64,000 nucleotides of DNA from Eikenella exigua (GCF_008805035.1 NZ_CP038018.1:496001-560000), one strand, 5' to 3'. Positions 1 through 13,775 are shown, counted from the stretch's first letter. A program made the numbers and translations. The notes: generated from the letters alone by a model not told the origin.

Positions 1-240
1 ATGGCGCAGGGTGCCGATGGGTAGGCTGTGCTCGGCAAACAGACCGAGCAGGCTGTCTAAATCTAGGTTGTCCGGCGAGTCGAATGCCTGCACGTCAAGC
101 AGCAGCGGCATATCGCTGAGCTCGCGGTATTGTGCGGCGCGCTCGGTGAGGGTTTGTCGGATGGTCGCCAGCTCGGCGGTATTGAGCTGGATGGCGAGCG
201 CGTCGAGACGGGCGGATTTGATGTCGAATGCTGGCTTCAT
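1..240 (-). CDS. minC: septum site-determining protein MinC, N-terminal part (cut by window edge)
   Basis: The minus strand reads without a stop from an ATG at 240 down to base 1, giving the first 80 residues. The opening (MKPAFDIKSARLDALAIQL) and the later stretch ending LPIGTLRH match the N-terminal domain of neisserial MinC, which together with MinD blocks FtsZ ring formation away from midcell. The C-terminal MinD-binding and dimerisation domain lies outside the window. In Neisseria minC is followed by minD and minE, which would be to the left. No in-frame ATG lies just upstream, and no strong ribosome site is visible. Confidence 0.85.
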   Translation of the reverse strand, partial: MKPAFDIKSARLDALAIQLNTAELATIRQTLTERAAQYRELSDMPLLLDVQAFDSPDNLDLDSLLGLFAEHSLPIGTLRH

Positions 241-448
241 CGGTGCGATGGAGTCGTAATTTAAGAATTGAAACGGCTCGCAGTTTACCGTTTTATGTAG
301 GCTACTTCAAATCTGTGTGACTCTTGGCTTATATCAGGCTACCTGAAAACTTGGCTTATAATAATGCGGCGAATCGGTTTTCAGGTAGCCTGCTTGGCAA
401 GCCGGAGGCTACCTGAAAACCAGTTTGAGTAATTTAAAGGGAAAAACT

Positions 449-985
449 ATGCGGAAGCCGATACGGATTTTGGGCATCGACCCGGGCAGCCGGGTAACGG
501 GATTTGGCGTTATTGATGTGCTGGGGCAGAATCAGAGCTATGTGGCATCCGGCCGCATCAAAACCATTCCCGGCGACGAGCTGGCCGGACGAATCGGCAT
601 TATCGTGCAGCACATCGGCGAGATTATCGATACTTATCGACCGAACCAAGCGGCGGTGGAGCAGGTGTTTGTGAACGTCAATCCCGCTGCCACGTTGATG
701 CTGGGGCAGGCGCGCGGGGCAGCAGTGGCAGCGTTGGTGCTGCGCGGGTTGCCTGTATATGAATACACGGCTTTGCAGGTGAAACAGGCGGTGGTGGGGC
801 AGGGTAAGGCAGCCAAGGAACAAGTGCAGCATATGGTGGTGCAGATGCTGAGGTTATCAGGGAAGCCGCAAGCCGATGCGGCCGACGGTTTAGCCGTGGC
901 GCTTACCCATGCGTTACGTAATCATAGTTTGGCAGCGAAATTGCGCAATGCTTCGCAGATTAAAGGTGGCCGGTTTCAGATTTGA
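449..985 (+). CDS. ruvC: Holliday junction endonuclease RuvC
   Basis: RuvC cuts Holliday junctions symmetrically during recombination, working with the RuvAB branch-migration motor. The 178-residue product has the normal family length. The acidic active site is intact: Asp11 in ILGIDPGS, Glu71 in AAVEQVF, and the Asp143/Asp146 pair in QADAADGLAVAL. The ATG at 449 is chosen over the TTG at 425 because it follows an AAAGGGA ribosome site at 435-441 and gives the conserved N-terminus. The gene is divergent from minC and stands alone; the spacer contains three DUS copies. It ends about 100 bp before the rRNA operon promoter. Confidence 0.95.
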   Translation: MRKPIRILGIDPGSRVTGFGVIDVLGQNQSYVASGRIKTIPGDELAGRIGIIVQHIGEIIDTYRPNQAAVEQVFVNVNPAATLMLGQARGAAVAALVLRGLPVYEYTALQVKQAVVGQGKAAKEQVQHMVVQMLRLSGKPQADAADGLAVALTHALRNHSLAAKLRNASQIKGGRFQI

Positions 986-1083
986 TTTTCAGGTAGCCAG
1001 TAGTCAGTTGTATTTATGCCGGGTAAATTTCATTTCACCTTAGTGATTTAGTTTTTGTTTGTGGATATTTTGTTTTCCGGTAT

Positions 1084-1112
1084 TTGACAAAATATTTTGG
1101 TAGGCGTATAGT
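1084..1112 (+). promoter_or_regulatory. rRNA operon promoter
   Basis: TTGACA at 1084-1089 and TATAGT at 1107-1112 are separated by exactly 17 bp, a near-consensus sigma-70 promoter about 190 bp upstream of 16S. Initiation would fall near 1119. No second promoter of this quality is seen in the leader. Confidence 0.85.
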
Positions 1113-1168
1113 CCGCATCTTCGCTGTTCCTTACGGCACGGTTTTGTTGTCGGTTTTACGGTTCAGCA

Positions 1169-1179
1169 GCTCTTTAACA
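1169..1179 (+). promoter_or_regulatory. boxA antitermination site in 16S leader
   Basis: GCTCTTTAACA matches the conserved rRNA boxA element recognised by NusB/NusE (S10), which protects untranslated rRNA transcripts from Rho. It lies about 60 nt into the expected transcript. Confidence 0.75.
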
Positions 1180-1298
1180 ATCAGATTACCGATAAGTGTG
1201 GGTGTTTTACACCTGCACTGTTGAGAAGAAGACAAGACGATGTTTAACATTGTTCTGTCGATTTCTTTGAAGCAGACCAGAAGTATTAAGTTAGAGAT

Positions 1299-2843
<1,545 letters not shown>

Positions 2844-2908
2844 GAGAAAAAGTAGGGGTAGAGCATCCACACCTATCGGTAATCGGATACAGATGCGAAG
2901 AGAATGTT

Positions 2909-2985
<77 letters not shown>

Positions 2986-3020
2986 GTAGGCGTAGAGTGG
3001 AGCAGATCCGCCCAGGTACT

Positions 3021-3096
3021 GGGGGCATAGCTCAGTTGGTAGAGCACCTGCTTTGCAAGCAGGGGGTCATCGGTTCGATCCCGTTTGCCTCCACCA
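3021..3096 (+). tRNA. tRNA-Ala (TGC)
   Basis: A 76-nt cloverleaf with acceptor arms GGGGGCA and TGCCTCC, encoded CCA, and anticodon loop TTTGCAA giving TGC. It is the usual second spacer tRNA, 35 nt after tRNA-Ile. Confidence 0.97.
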
Positions 3097-3198
3097 CACA
3101 ATACTTTCCAAATAAAAGTATGCTAAATATGCGAGCAAGCTGTTACATGTTGCAGTTTTGAGCGGTAGTTTATTTTTATTTGCGAAGTCAAAACGCAT

Positions 3199-3210
3199 CG
3201 ATCTTTAACA
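3199..3210 (+). promoter_or_regulatory. boxA-like site in 23S leader
   Basis: CGATCTTTAACA in the spacer before 23S resembles the boxA element that many rRNA operons repeat in front of 23S. Confidence 0.55.
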
Positions 3211-3426
3211 AATTGGCAAGCCGAAATCAACAAACAAACGAAGTAAGGCTTATCCTAAAGATAAGTCATACAGAAATTTGGGTGATGATTGTATCGACCG
3301 AATCCTGAAACGCAAAAGGCAGGGTTCGGACACAACAAGCAGTAAGCTTTATCAGAGTGGAGGCCTTAAGCCCCAGCTGTAGTCAACGCAGCGCGGGCGA
3401 AGTCAAAGAGGCGCTTCAAATGATAG

Positions 3427-6397
<2,971 letters not shown>

Positions 6398-6572
6398 ATC
6401 ATTTGAAGTGCTTTGCGGTGTGGAGACACCGGGAAGGGCACTCATAGAGAATAAAGCTTACTGGAATCGATACACATTACCCGATTGTTTGGTTAGTATA
6501 GCCGGACAGGACAGTTTGATTTGATTGGCCGGAGTGGACGCTACCGGCGGCTTGACGATTTGTACAGTTTAA

Positions 6573-6687
6573 GTTTGGCGGCCATAGCGGTTTGGTCCCA
6601 CGCCTTCCCATCCCGAACAGGGCCGTGAAACGAACCAGCGCCGATGATAGTGCGGATACCCGTGCGAAAGTAGGACACTGCCAAACA
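6573..6687 (+). rRNA. 5S ribosomal RNA
   Basis: The closing stem GTTTGGC (6573-6579) pairs with GCCAAAC (6680-6686). Between them are standard 5S blocks such as CCCATCCCGAACAGGG and GCGAAAGTAGGACACTGCC. It lies about 175 nt after 23S. Only one 5S copy is present. Confidence 0.95.
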
Positions 6688-6697
6688 CCTATTTACG

Positions 6698-6725
6698 ACA
6701 CCCGCCTGATGGCGGGTGTTGTGCT
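6698..6725 (+). terminator. rRNA operon terminator
   Basis: ACACCCGCC (6698-6706) pairs perfectly with GGCGGGTGT (6711-6719) around a TGAT loop, just after 5S. The following T-run is weak. Confidence 0.75.
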
Positions 6726-6860
6726 TTGTGGGAGTATGATGAAAGGAATGGATGGAAATCCGGGATAGCGGTACAGTGTGAGTTGGAAAAGGAAGTGGGG
6801 ATAAAGAAACGAGAGAGAAGAGGAGATGAAGAAATGGGTGAGGAATGGAACGAGGAAAGG

Positions 6861-6899
6861 AGAGAGGCTAGCTGAATGTTCGACTAGCCTCTCTTGCTT
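6861..6899. terminator. hairpin between rRNA operon and monooxygenase gene
   Basis: AGAGAGGCTAG (6861-6871) is perfectly complementary to CTAGCCTCTCT (6884-6894). It lies where the plus-strand rRNA operon and the minus-strand gene ending at 6911 converge, so it may stop transcription from both sides. It is not a DUS pair. Confidence 0.6.
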
Positions 6900-6910
6900 T
6901 GGCAGGAAAA

Positions 6911-7198
6911 TTATTTAATCTGTGTATAGAGTTGGATAACCGGGGCTTTTTCGCAGGCTTCTACCAAGGTTGGCACAATATGGGTAAAGTGTGCAGAAGC
7001 GGAATGGGTATCCAATACAGCTTGGTTTTGCCATAGCTCGATAAAGCTGACTTGGTTGGGTTGTTGGGTATTTTGGTATAGGTGGTAAGACAGGCAGCCG
7101 TTTTCCTTGCGGGTTTCGGCAATCAATTCGTCGCAGTGTTGCAGGAATTTATCCAGTTCGGCGGGTTTGACTTCGAATTGGGCAACTACAGTAATCAT
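6911..7198 (-). CDS. antibiotic biosynthesis monooxygenase (ABM) family protein
   Basis: A 95-residue protein of one dimeric alpha-beta ABM fold. The opening MITVVAQFEVKPAELDKFL, the central ENGCLSYHLYQ and the block SFIELWQNQAVLDTH are typical of the YgiN/quinol monooxygenase-like branch. Such proteins oxidise small aromatic or quinol substrates without a cofactor; the substrate here cannot be told from sequence. The gene stands alone. An AAGGAG-type ribosome site lies just upstream of the ATG at 7198 on the minus strand (7199-7208). Confidence 0.8.
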   Translation of the reverse strand: MITVVAQFEVKPAELDKFLQHCDELIAETRKENGCLSYHLYQNTQQPNQVSFIELWQNQAVLDTHSASAHFTHIVPTLVEACEKAPVIQLYTQIK

Positions 7199-7421
7199 AA
7201 TGACTCCTTAGTGTTGTTTGGATAGATGATTGGTAACATTTGATTTAGGCTACCTGAAAGCAGTGTAACAGATTTTCTAGTTAAAGCCGCCGATTTCTTC
7301 ATACCGCATGCATTCAGCTTGCTGTGCGCCCATATTGCTTACTGCTTTGCTGCTTTGTACGTAAAATGGGCGTAGTCATGGCTAGTTTCTTTGGTTTTAT
7401 TTCGCTTTACATAAGGATAAT

Positions 7422-7457
7422 AAAGGCTACCTGAAAATTTGATTTCAGGTAGCCTTT
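7422..7457 (-). terminator. DUS-pair terminator of gcvP
   Basis: Two DUS copies head to head form a hairpin (AAAGGCTACCTGAAA against TTTCAGGTAGCCTTT) 28 bp after the gcvP stop. The minus-strand copy is followed by a short A/T-rich run. Confidence 0.7.
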
Positions 7458-7484
7458 CTTTTATGGCAGGGTTAATGTCTATGT

Positions 7485-10337
7485 TTAGTCTTCATAGTGT
7501 TCGATACTTGGGCAAGAGCAGACCAAGTGGCGGTCGCCGTATACATCATCGATACGGTTTACGCTAGGCCAGAATTTGTTCTCGCGCACATAGGGCAGGG
7601 GATAGACGGCTTCTTCGCGGCTGTAGGCACGTTTCCATTCGCCGGTTACATCGGCGGCGGTGTGCGGTGCGTTGACCAGTGGGTTGTCGTCTTTCGGCCA
7701 TTCGCTGCGCTGTACTTTCAGCGCTTCCTGCTTAATCTGTTTCATCGCAGCGATGAAGCGGTCGAGCTCAGCCTTGCTTTCGCTTTCGGTGGGCTCGATC
7801 ATCAGCGTACCGGCCACGGGGAAGGACATGGTCGGGGCGTGGAAGCCGTAGTCCATCAGGCGTTTGGCGATGTCCACTTCGGTGATGCCGCTTTCGGCCT
7901 TGAGCGGGCGCAGGTCGATGATGCATTCGTGCGCCACGCGGCCGTTTTTACCGGTGTAGAGCACCGGATAATCGGCGGAGAGCTGCTTAGCAACATAGTT
8001 GGCGTTGAGCAGGGCGGTTTCGGTGGCCTGGCGCAAACCGTCAGCCCCCATCATGCTGATGTACATCCAAGTAATCGGCAGGATGCTGGCGGAGCCGTAG
8101 GGTGCGGCAGATACGGCACCCATGCCTACAGTAGCGCCTTCCACCGGTGCTACAACATGGCTCGGGGCAAATGGAGCAAGGTGGGCTTTCAAGCCGATGG
8201 GGCCCATGCCAGGGCCGCCGCCACCGTGCGGGATACAGAAGGTTTTATGCAGATTCATATGCAACACGTCGGCGCCCACTTCGGCCGGCTGCATGATGCC
8301 GACTTGGGCGTTCATATTGGCGCCGTCCATATACACCTGGCCACCGTTCTCGTGGATGATGCGGCAGATGTCGCGGATGCCTTCTTCATACACGCCGTGG
8401 GTGGACGGGTAGGTAATCATCAGCGCGCCCAGTGTATCTTTATACTGTTCGGCCTTGGCTTTCAGGTCGGCAATATCCACGTTGCCGTGCTCGTCGGTAT
8501 CCACGATCACAATCTGCATACCGGCCATGTGGGCGGTGGCGGGGTTGGTACCGTGGGCAGAGCGTGGAATCAGGCACACATTGCGCTCGGGGTGGCCTTG
8601 TGCTTCGTGGTAGCGGCGGATGGTCACCATGCCGGTGTATTCGCCTTGCGCGCCGGAGTTGGGCTGGATACAGATGGCGTCAAAGCCGGTAACGGCCTTG
8701 AGCTGCTCTTGCAGGCCGTGGATCATTTCCAGGCAGCCTTGCACTTGTTCGCGCGGGGCAAATGGGTGCACATTGGTGAATTCCGGCCAGGTAATCGGAA
8801 TCATCTCGGCAGTGGCATTCAGCTTCATGGTGCAGGAACCGAGCGAAATCATGCTGCGGTTCATGGCTAGGTCGCGCTCTTCCAGTTTTTTCAGGTAGCG
8901 CAGCATTTCGTGTTCGGTGTGGTAGCTGTTGAACACGGGGTGTTGCAAGATCGCGCATTTGCGTTGCAGGCTTTCAGGTAGCCTGCTGGCAGGTGCGCTT
9001 TCGGGCAGGGCAGCTGCCTTGCCGGTGAACAATTCAACCAGTTGGGCAAACTCTTCGGCGCTGGAGGTTTCGCTGAAGGCAGCGGCCAATACGTTCTCAC
9101 CAATGCGCAGCAGGTTGAAGCCGGCATCCAGCGCTTTTTGATACACACCGTCGGCTTGCACCTTGCTGCCGAAATCTACGGCTACGGTGTCGAAGAATAC
9201 CGAGTGCACCACTTTGCCGCCGGCAGCCTGTACCGCATCGGCAAAAGCAACAGCCAGCGCATGGATACGGCGGGCGATGCGGTTTACGCCTTCGGGACCG
9301 TGATACACCGCATACATACCGGCCAAGTTGGCCAGCAGCACTTGCGAAGTACAAATATTGGAATTGGCTTTTTCACGGCGGATATGCTGCTCGCGGGTTT
9401 GCAGCGCCATGCGCAGCGCCTGCTTGCCGGAAGCATCCACTGATACGCCGATGATGCGGCCGGGAGCGGAGCGTTTGTCTTTGTCTTTAAACGCAAAGTA
9501 AGCAGCGTGCGGGCCGCCGAAGCCCATCGGGATACCGAAGCGCTGGGTGCTGCCCAAGGCAATGTCGGCGCCCAACTCGGCGGGCGCTTTCAGCAGCACC
9601 AGGCTCATGATGTCGGCGGCTACGGCTACCACTGCGCCTTTGGCTTTCACAGCGGCAATCACATCGCCCAAATCGGCCACGTCGCCGTCTTTGCCCACAT
9701 ATTGGAACAGCGCGCCAAAATACTCGCCGTTGCGAGCGGTGTCGAAATTACCCACTACCAGCTCGAAATCGAAATATTTGGCTCGGGTTTTGATCACGTC
9801 CAGCGTTTGCGGGTAAACGCGCTCGTCCACAAAGAATTGGTTGGATTTGGATTTGCCCACGCGGCGCGCCATGGTCATGGCTTCGGCAGCGGCGGTGGCT
9901 TCGTCGAGCAGGGAGGCGCCGGCCAGCTCGAAACCGGTGAGGTCGATACACACCTGTTGGAAGTTCAACAACGCTTCCAAACGGCCTTGCGACACTTCGG
10001 CCTGATAGGGCGTGTAGGCGGTGTACCAACCCGGATTTTCCAGCACATTGCGCAGAATCACGTTTGGCAGGCGGGTGGGGTAGTAGCCTAGGCCGATATA
10101 GCTTTTATTGATACGGTTTTTGGCGGCGATGCCCTTAAGCTTGGCCAAGGCATCGGCTTCGCTTAATGCTTTGGGCAGCTGCAGCGAGCCGGGCATACGC
10201 ACGCTTTGCGGCACGGTGTGCTCCACAAAACTGCCTATATCTTTTTCGCCCAGTGCGGCCAAAAGGGCGGCGCGGTCAGATAGGCTGAGATGGCGGCCAA
10301 TAAAATCGTTGTGGTGGAAGAGTTCGTTAAACTTCAT
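7485..10337 (-). CDS. gcvP: glycine dehydrogenase (decarboxylating), P-protein
   Basis: The pyridoxal-phosphate P-protein of the glycine cleavage system. It decarboxylates glycine and passes the aminomethyl group to the lipoyl arm of GcvH. The 950-residue length equals that of fused, full-length P-proteins, with the N-terminal half ending near residue 430 and the catalytic half after it. The PLP lysine lies in the conserved block NLHKTFCIPHGGGGPG. The ATG at 10337 is preceded by an AGGAT site. gcvT and gcvH are not adjacent. A DUS copy lies inside the coding region near 8978. No glycine riboswitch is visible upstream. A 457-frame antisense ORF on the plus strand is a codon-bias shadow. Confidence 0.97.
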   Translation of the reverse strand: MKFNELFHHNDFIGRHLSLSDRAALLAALGEKDIGSFVEHTVPQSVRMPGSLQLPKALSEADALAKLKGIAAKNRINKSYIGLGYYPTRLPNVILRNVLENPGWYTAYTPYQAEVSQGRLEALLNFQQVCIDLTGFELAGASLLDEATAAAEAMTMARRVGKSKSNQFFVDERVYPQTLDVIKTRAKYFDFELVVGNFDTARNGEYFGALFQYVGKDGDVADLGDVIAAVKAKGAVVAVAADIMSLVLLKAPAELGADIALGSTQRFGIPMGFGGPHAAYFAFKDKDKRSAPGRIIGVSVDASGKQALRMALQTREQHIRREKANSNICTSQVLLANLAGMYAVYHGPEGVNRIARRIHALAVAFADAVQAAGGKVVHSVFFDTVAVDFGSKVQADGVYQKALDAGFNLLRIGENVLAAAFSETSSAEEFAQLVELFTGKAAALPESAPASRLPESLQRKCAILQHPVFNSYHTEHEMLRYLKKLEERDLAMNRSMISLGSCTMKLNATAEMIPITWPEFTNVHPFAPREQVQGCLEMIHGLQEQLKAVTGFDAICIQPNSGAQGEYTGMVTIRRYHEAQGHPERNVCLIPRSAHGTNPATAHMAGMQIVIVDTDEHGNVDIADLKAKAEQYKDTLGALMITYPSTHGVYEEGIRDICRIIHENGGQVYMDGANMNAQVGIMQPAEVGADVLHMNLHKTFCIPHGGGGPGMGPIGLKAHLAPFAPSHVVAPVEGATVGMGAVSAAPYGSASILPITWMYISMMGADGLRQATETALLNANYVAKQLSADYPVLYTGKNGRVAHECIIDLRPLKAESGITEVDIAKRLMDYGFHAPTMSFPVAGTLMIEPTESESKAELDRFIAAMKQIKQEALKVQRSEWPKDDNPLVNAPHTAADVTGEWKRAYSREEAVYPLPYVRENKFWPSVNRIDDVYGDRHLVCSCPSIEHYED

Positions 10338-10829
10338 GATCCTGCATCCTTTCTGCTTGCTCGGTGGTAAGGGGGATTGGAACAGATAGTTATATTGTAG
10401 CCTAAATCAGGGTGCTTGCGGCGGATGCGGCAAATATTCTGTCATTTTCTGCAGATGGTTTTCAGGTAGCCTCAGCGGGGAAAGTGGATAGATAATTTAG
10501 ATGGCAATGATTTCTATGAGTCAGAGGCGGAAGAGGTGTACGCCGTGCAGACGGAAGGGCGGATTGGGGTGCTCGGCCAGCAGGTATTCCCGCCTATTTT
10601 ATTGATAATGGCGAAGTAGGCCTGTTGCTGCCGTAGCGGCAAATGATTTACAACGTTACTGCTTTAAATTGTGCTCAAAGCAAGGAAAATGGTTTCAGGT
10701 TGGCCGACAGTGAGTACGATAAGTTTGTTGAGGTTGATATTTTTCAGGTAGCCTTTCCCAGATGGGCTATGCACTGCCAAAAGGCTACCTGAAAATGCCG
10801 AACGGGTTCTTTACAGGTAGCCTTTCTGC
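10338..10829. other. intergenic region with possible decayed ORF
   Basis: No intact gene. On the plus strand about 10484-10625 reads GKWIDNLDGNDFYESEAEE and on into a hydrophobic end before a TAG. A second frame (about 10597-10790) reads YFIDNGEVGLLLP, a stop, then an acidic tail. Together these could be the broken remains of one small gene, possibly of the SUKH or YD-rich type, but I do not recognise it. Three DUS copies lie between 10459 and 10795; the last two sit head to head after the remnant. Confidence 0.3.
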
Positions 10830-11291
10830 CTACTCCTTCCACTCTTCTTCATCCTGCCAGGCCGTATCCAGCGCGTGGCGGATGGTGTCGCTGTCGAAGC
10901 CGCGGTAGGCGAGGAAACGGGCGGCGCGTTGCTGTGCGGCGAAGTCGGCGGGGGGCTGTTTGAACTTTTTGCGCAGCACGGCGCAGGCGGTGGCGCGTTC
11001 GCTGTCGCGGTCGGGCAGTGCGGCTTCGATGAGCTCGTTGTCTAGTTTTTGCTGTTGCAGGCCTTGGGCGAGGCGCAGGCGGCCGTAGCGGCTGCTTTTG
11101 CTGTATACGTAGCTTTCGGCGTAGCGCTGATCGGATTGCCAGTTGCGCTCGGCAAACTCTTGCAGCAAAGCATTGATTTCGGCGGGATCTTCGGCATAGG
11201 GCGCGAGTTTGCGCCGCAGTTCGGCCTGCGACATTTCCCGACGCGACAACAAATCTAAAGCGCGGCTGCGCAGGGATTTAACGGCGGTCAT
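10830..11291 (-). CDS. recX: regulatory protein RecX
   Basis: RecX modulates RecA filament growth and strand exchange. The 153-residue product carries the family pattern of three-helix repeats: ALDLLSRREMSQAELRRKL, then YAESYVYSKSSRYGRLRL, then RAARFLAYRGFDSDTIRHAL. The ATG at 11291 is chosen rather than the longer upstream frame, whose first 47 residues are proline/alanine-rich shadow of gph. The start overlaps the end of gph by 14 bp, so the two genes are likely co-transcribed and translationally coupled. recA is not in the window. Confidence 0.88.
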   Translation of the reverse strand: MTAVKSLRSRALDLLSRREMSQAELRRKLAPYAEDPAEINALLQEFAERNWQSDQRYAESYVYSKSSRYGRLRLAQGLQQQKLDNELIEAALPDRDSERATACAVLRKKFKQPPADFAAQQRAARFLAYRGFDSDTIRHALDTAWQDEEEWKE

Positions 11292-11976
11292 CGGGGCGCA
11301 GGCGGTCGTAGATTTCGGGCAGGGTGCTGACGATCCAATCCGGCCGGGTGGCGGGGTTTTCGGCCAGTTTGTCCATATCGGCATAGCCGTAGCGCACGCC
11401 GATGGCAAAGCAGCCGGCGGCTTTGGCGGCAAGGATGTCGTTGCGCGAATCGCCCACCATCACCATGTTTTCCGGCTTCACGCCCAATACTTCGGCAGCG
11501 TGCAGCAGCGGCGCGGCATCCGGTTTGCGCTGCGACAGGGTGTCGCCGCCCACCACGAGGCTGAACAGGTCGGCCAGGCCCAGGCGGCGCAGCAGCTCGG
11601 CGGCCCAGGCTTCGCGTTTGTTGGTGATCACGGCCAGCGGGATGCCAAGGGCTTTCAGGAGCTGGAGGCCGGTTTGCACTTCGGGGTAGATATAGGTGTG
11701 GCGGTCGAGGTGTTCGGAATAATGTTGGGCGAACACGGCGAAAGCACGCTGCCACATCTCGTCGGGGGCTTGCCCTTCCGGGTCGGCAGTGAGGGCACGG
11801 TGCACGAGCTTGCCCACGCCGTCGCCCACGTAGGATATCATCAGTTTTTTGTCGAGCAGGGGCAGGTTTTCGCTGCGGCGGGCTTCATTGGCGGCAGCGG
11901 CGAGGTCGGCAAGGGAATCGACTAAGGTACCGTCCAAATCAAAGGCGGCGGCAAGGATTTCGGGGCGGGTGTTCAT
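11278..11976 (-). CDS. gph: phosphoglycolate phosphatase (HAD superfamily)
   Basis: Hydrolyses 2-phosphoglycolate made during repair of oxidised DNA ends. The 232-residue HAD hydrolase has motif I DLDGTLVDS with Asp13 and Asp15, motif II around AVITNK, and motif III/IV MVGDSRNDILAAKAAG. A cap domain follows motif I (about residues 20-85). It is the first gene of a two-gene unit with recX. A Correia-like element lies directly upstream (12017-12122), between this gene and hscB. Assignment as Gph rather than a general HAD phosphatase rests on overall similarity to neisserial Gph. Confidence 0.85.
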   Translation of the reverse strand: MNTRPEILAAAFDLDGTLVDSLADLAAAANEARRSENLPLLDKKLMISYVGDGVGKLVHRALTADPEGQAPDEMWQRAFAVFAQHYSEHLDRHTYIYPEVQTGLQLLKALGIPLAVITNKREAWAAELLRRLGLADLFSLVVGGDTLSQRKPDAAPLLHAAEVLGVKPENMVMVGDSRNDILAAKAAGCFAIGVRYGYADMDKLAENPATRPDWIVSTLPEIYDRLRPDDRR

Positions 11977-12016
11977 GGTGGCCTCGGGGTTAGGATAAAA
12001 AAATGATGGCGGATTT

Positions 12017-12122
12017 TATAGTGAATTAAAATAAGAATGCTACTGCATTGGCTCGCCTTGTTGTGCTATTTGTACTGTCTGCGGCTCGCTGTCTTGTTTC
12101 ATTCTTATTTTAATTCACTATA
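12017..12122. repeat. Correia-like miniature element 1 (terminal type A)
   Basis: 106 bp with 23-bp perfect terminal inverted repeats beginning TATAGTGAATTAAAATAAG. The interior (GGCTCGCCTTG ... TTTGTACTGTCTGCGGCTCG) is the core known from short Correia repeat enclosed elements of Neisseria, as is the TATAGTG terminus. It lies between gph and hscB. Confidence 0.88.
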
Positions 12123-12141
12123 GCATGGTGCGGTGGGCAAT

Positions 12142-12170
12142 AAGGCTACCTGAAAGTTTCAGGTAGCCTT
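12142..12170 (-). terminator. DUS-pair terminator of hscB
   Basis: Two DUS copies almost touching (2-bp loop) form a perfect hairpin 8 bp after the hscB stop. Confidence 0.7.
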
Positions 12171-12177
12171 TTAAGGC

Positions 12178-12678
12178 TTACAACGCGGCCTGGATTTCCT
12201 GCCGGATTTTATCGAGGAAACGGCCTTGCGGCACGAGTTCGGCGGCTTGGGCGTAGTCTGCCTGCTGAAAGGTGGTGCTGAGTTTGGCCAGCAGCCGGGC
12301 TTCTTCGGCGGCCACTTGCTTATCCAGCGCGGCGAGTCGTTCGGCAGAGTGTTCGGTGCGGGCTGCGGCCAGCTCTTCGCGCCATTCCATTTGCTGCATC
12401 AGAAACTCGGGGTCGAAGGCGGTGCGCTCTTCAGAATCGGCCTGAATGCCTTGCGCTTGCAGCAGCAAAACGGCGCGCTCCAGCGGCCGGCTGAGGCGGC
12501 GGTAGGCTTCGTTGACGGCGGCGGCCATCATCACGGCCTGCTTCTGCTCGAAGGCGGAAGCGGTGGCGGTTTTGTCGGGATGGAAGCGGGCGGCCAGTTG
12601 GCGGTAGGTTTGCTCCAGCGCGGCGGGGTCGAGGTCGAATTGCGCGGGCAAGTTGAAAAGTTGGAATTCGCGCGGCAT
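12178..12678 (-). CDS. hscB: Fe-S cluster assembly co-chaperone HscB
   Basis: A J-domain protein that brings the scaffold IscU to the Hsp70 HscA and stimulates its ATPase. The 166-residue length is typical. The N-terminal J domain has HPD at residues 33-35 (RFHPDK), and the C-terminal three-helix IscU-binding domain follows from about residue 95 (FLMQQMEWREELAAA). The usual partners iscU and hscA are not adjacent here; the gene stands alone between a Correia-like element and prmA. A DUS lies in the 5' leader. Confidence 0.92.
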   Translation of the reverse strand: MPREFQLFNLPAQFDLDPAALEQTYRQLAARFHPDKTATASAFEQKQAVMMAAAVNEAYRRLSRPLERAVLLLQAQGIQADSEERTAFDPEFLMQQMEWREELAAARTEHSAERLAALDKQVAAEEARLLAKLSTTFQQADYAQAAELVPQGRFLDKIRQEIQAAL

Positions 12679-12881
12679 GTGTGTGCTTTCAGGTAGCCTG
12701 TTCTAAAGATGGAATATTGTATAGGCAAACGCCAAGATGAGGCTACCTGAAAACGGCGGCAGTCGGTTTTGCTGAGGTACGCTGCATCTGCTTTCAGGTA
12801 GCCTGCAAACGCTGCCGGCTGGCGGAAGGGCGGCGGCTTGCTATACAATACGCGCCCTTACCGTTTGAAAGAAATGCGATT

Positions 12882-13775
12882 ATGCCCTACCAACAAGCCA
12901 GTATTCCGATTGGTGCCGACCGTGCCGAGCAGTTTTCCGATGCTTTAATGGCCGCCGGCGCATTGTCGGCCGCGATTGAAGATGCCTATGCCGGCACAGA
13001 CGAAGAACAGGCTATTTTCGGCGAGCCGGGCGAAGAAAACGGCCAAATTTGGCAGCGCAGCTTGGTGATTGCCCTGTTTGACGACCAATGCAACGTTGCC
13101 GCCGCCGTGGCCGCCGCGGCCAAGGAATGCCAGCTGGAAGTGCCGCCCTACCGCATCGAGCAGCTGCCGGAGCAGGATTGGGTGCGCCTCACGCAATCAC
13201 AGTTTGATCCCATCCGCATTTCCGAACGGCTGTGGATTGTGCCCACCTGGCACGATATTGCCGACCAATCGGCTGTAAACCTGCGGCTTGACCCCGGCTT
13301 GGCTTTCGGTACGGGCAGCCATCCCACCACTCGCTTGTGCCTGCAGTGGCTCGATGAAAATATCCAAGCTGCCGACCGCGTGCTCGACTACGGCTGCGGC
13401 TCCGGTATTTTGGCCATTGCCGCGCTCAAACTCGGCGCTGCCGCCGCTGATGGCGTGGATATCGACGAGCAGGCTATTGTTGCCAGCCGCAGCAATGCCG
13501 AGCAAAACGAAGCTGCCGCCCGTTTTTTCCTGCCCGACGACTTGCCGGAAGCGGAATACGATGTGGTGGTGGCCAATATTCTGGCCAACCCGTTGCGCCT
13601 GTTGGGCGGCATGATGGCCTCGCGCACCAAGGCAGGCGGGCGGATTGTGCTTTCCGGCATTTTGGAAGAGCAGGCCGAAGAGCTAAACGGTATCTATAGC
13701 AAATGGTTCGATATGCAGCCGCCGGTTGCCGAAGGTGGCTGGGTGCGTTTGGTGGGCGTGCGTAAAGCCGGATAA
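12882..13775 (+). CDS. prmA: ribosomal protein L11 methyltransferase
   Basis: PrmA trimethylates lysines and the N-terminus of ribosomal protein L11 using S-adenosylmethionine. The 297-residue product has an N-terminal substrate-binding domain (about 1-110), the linker block LDPGLAFGTGSHPTTRLCL, the SAM motif LDYGCGSGILAIAALKLG near residue 167, and the NPP-like block VVANILANPL near 230. It is divergent from hscB and monocistronic. Start chosen at the conserved MPYQQ; a GAAAG site precedes it. Confidence 0.95.
   Translation: MPYQQASIPIGADRAEQFSDALMAAGALSAAIEDAYAGTDEEQAIFGEPGEENGQIWQRSLVIALFDDQCNVAAAVAAAAKECQLEVPPYRIEQLPEQDWVRLTQSQFDPIRISERLWIVPTWHDIADQSAVNLRLDPGLAFGTGSHPTTRLCLQWLDENIQAADRVLDYGCGSGILAIAALKLGAAAADGVDIDEQAIVASRSNAEQNEAAARFFLPDDLPEAEYDVVVANILANPLRLLGGMMASRTKAGGRIVLSGILEEQAEELNGIYSKWFDMQPPVAEGGWVRLVGVRKAG

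Noticed and set aside
7497..8870. 457-residue plus-strand ORF opposite gcvP
   Set aside because: Antisense shadow of a strongly conserved gene.
10338..10480. Glycine riboswitch upstream of gcvP
   Set aside because: No conserved riboswitch core or tandem aptamer pattern was seen in the minus-strand leader.
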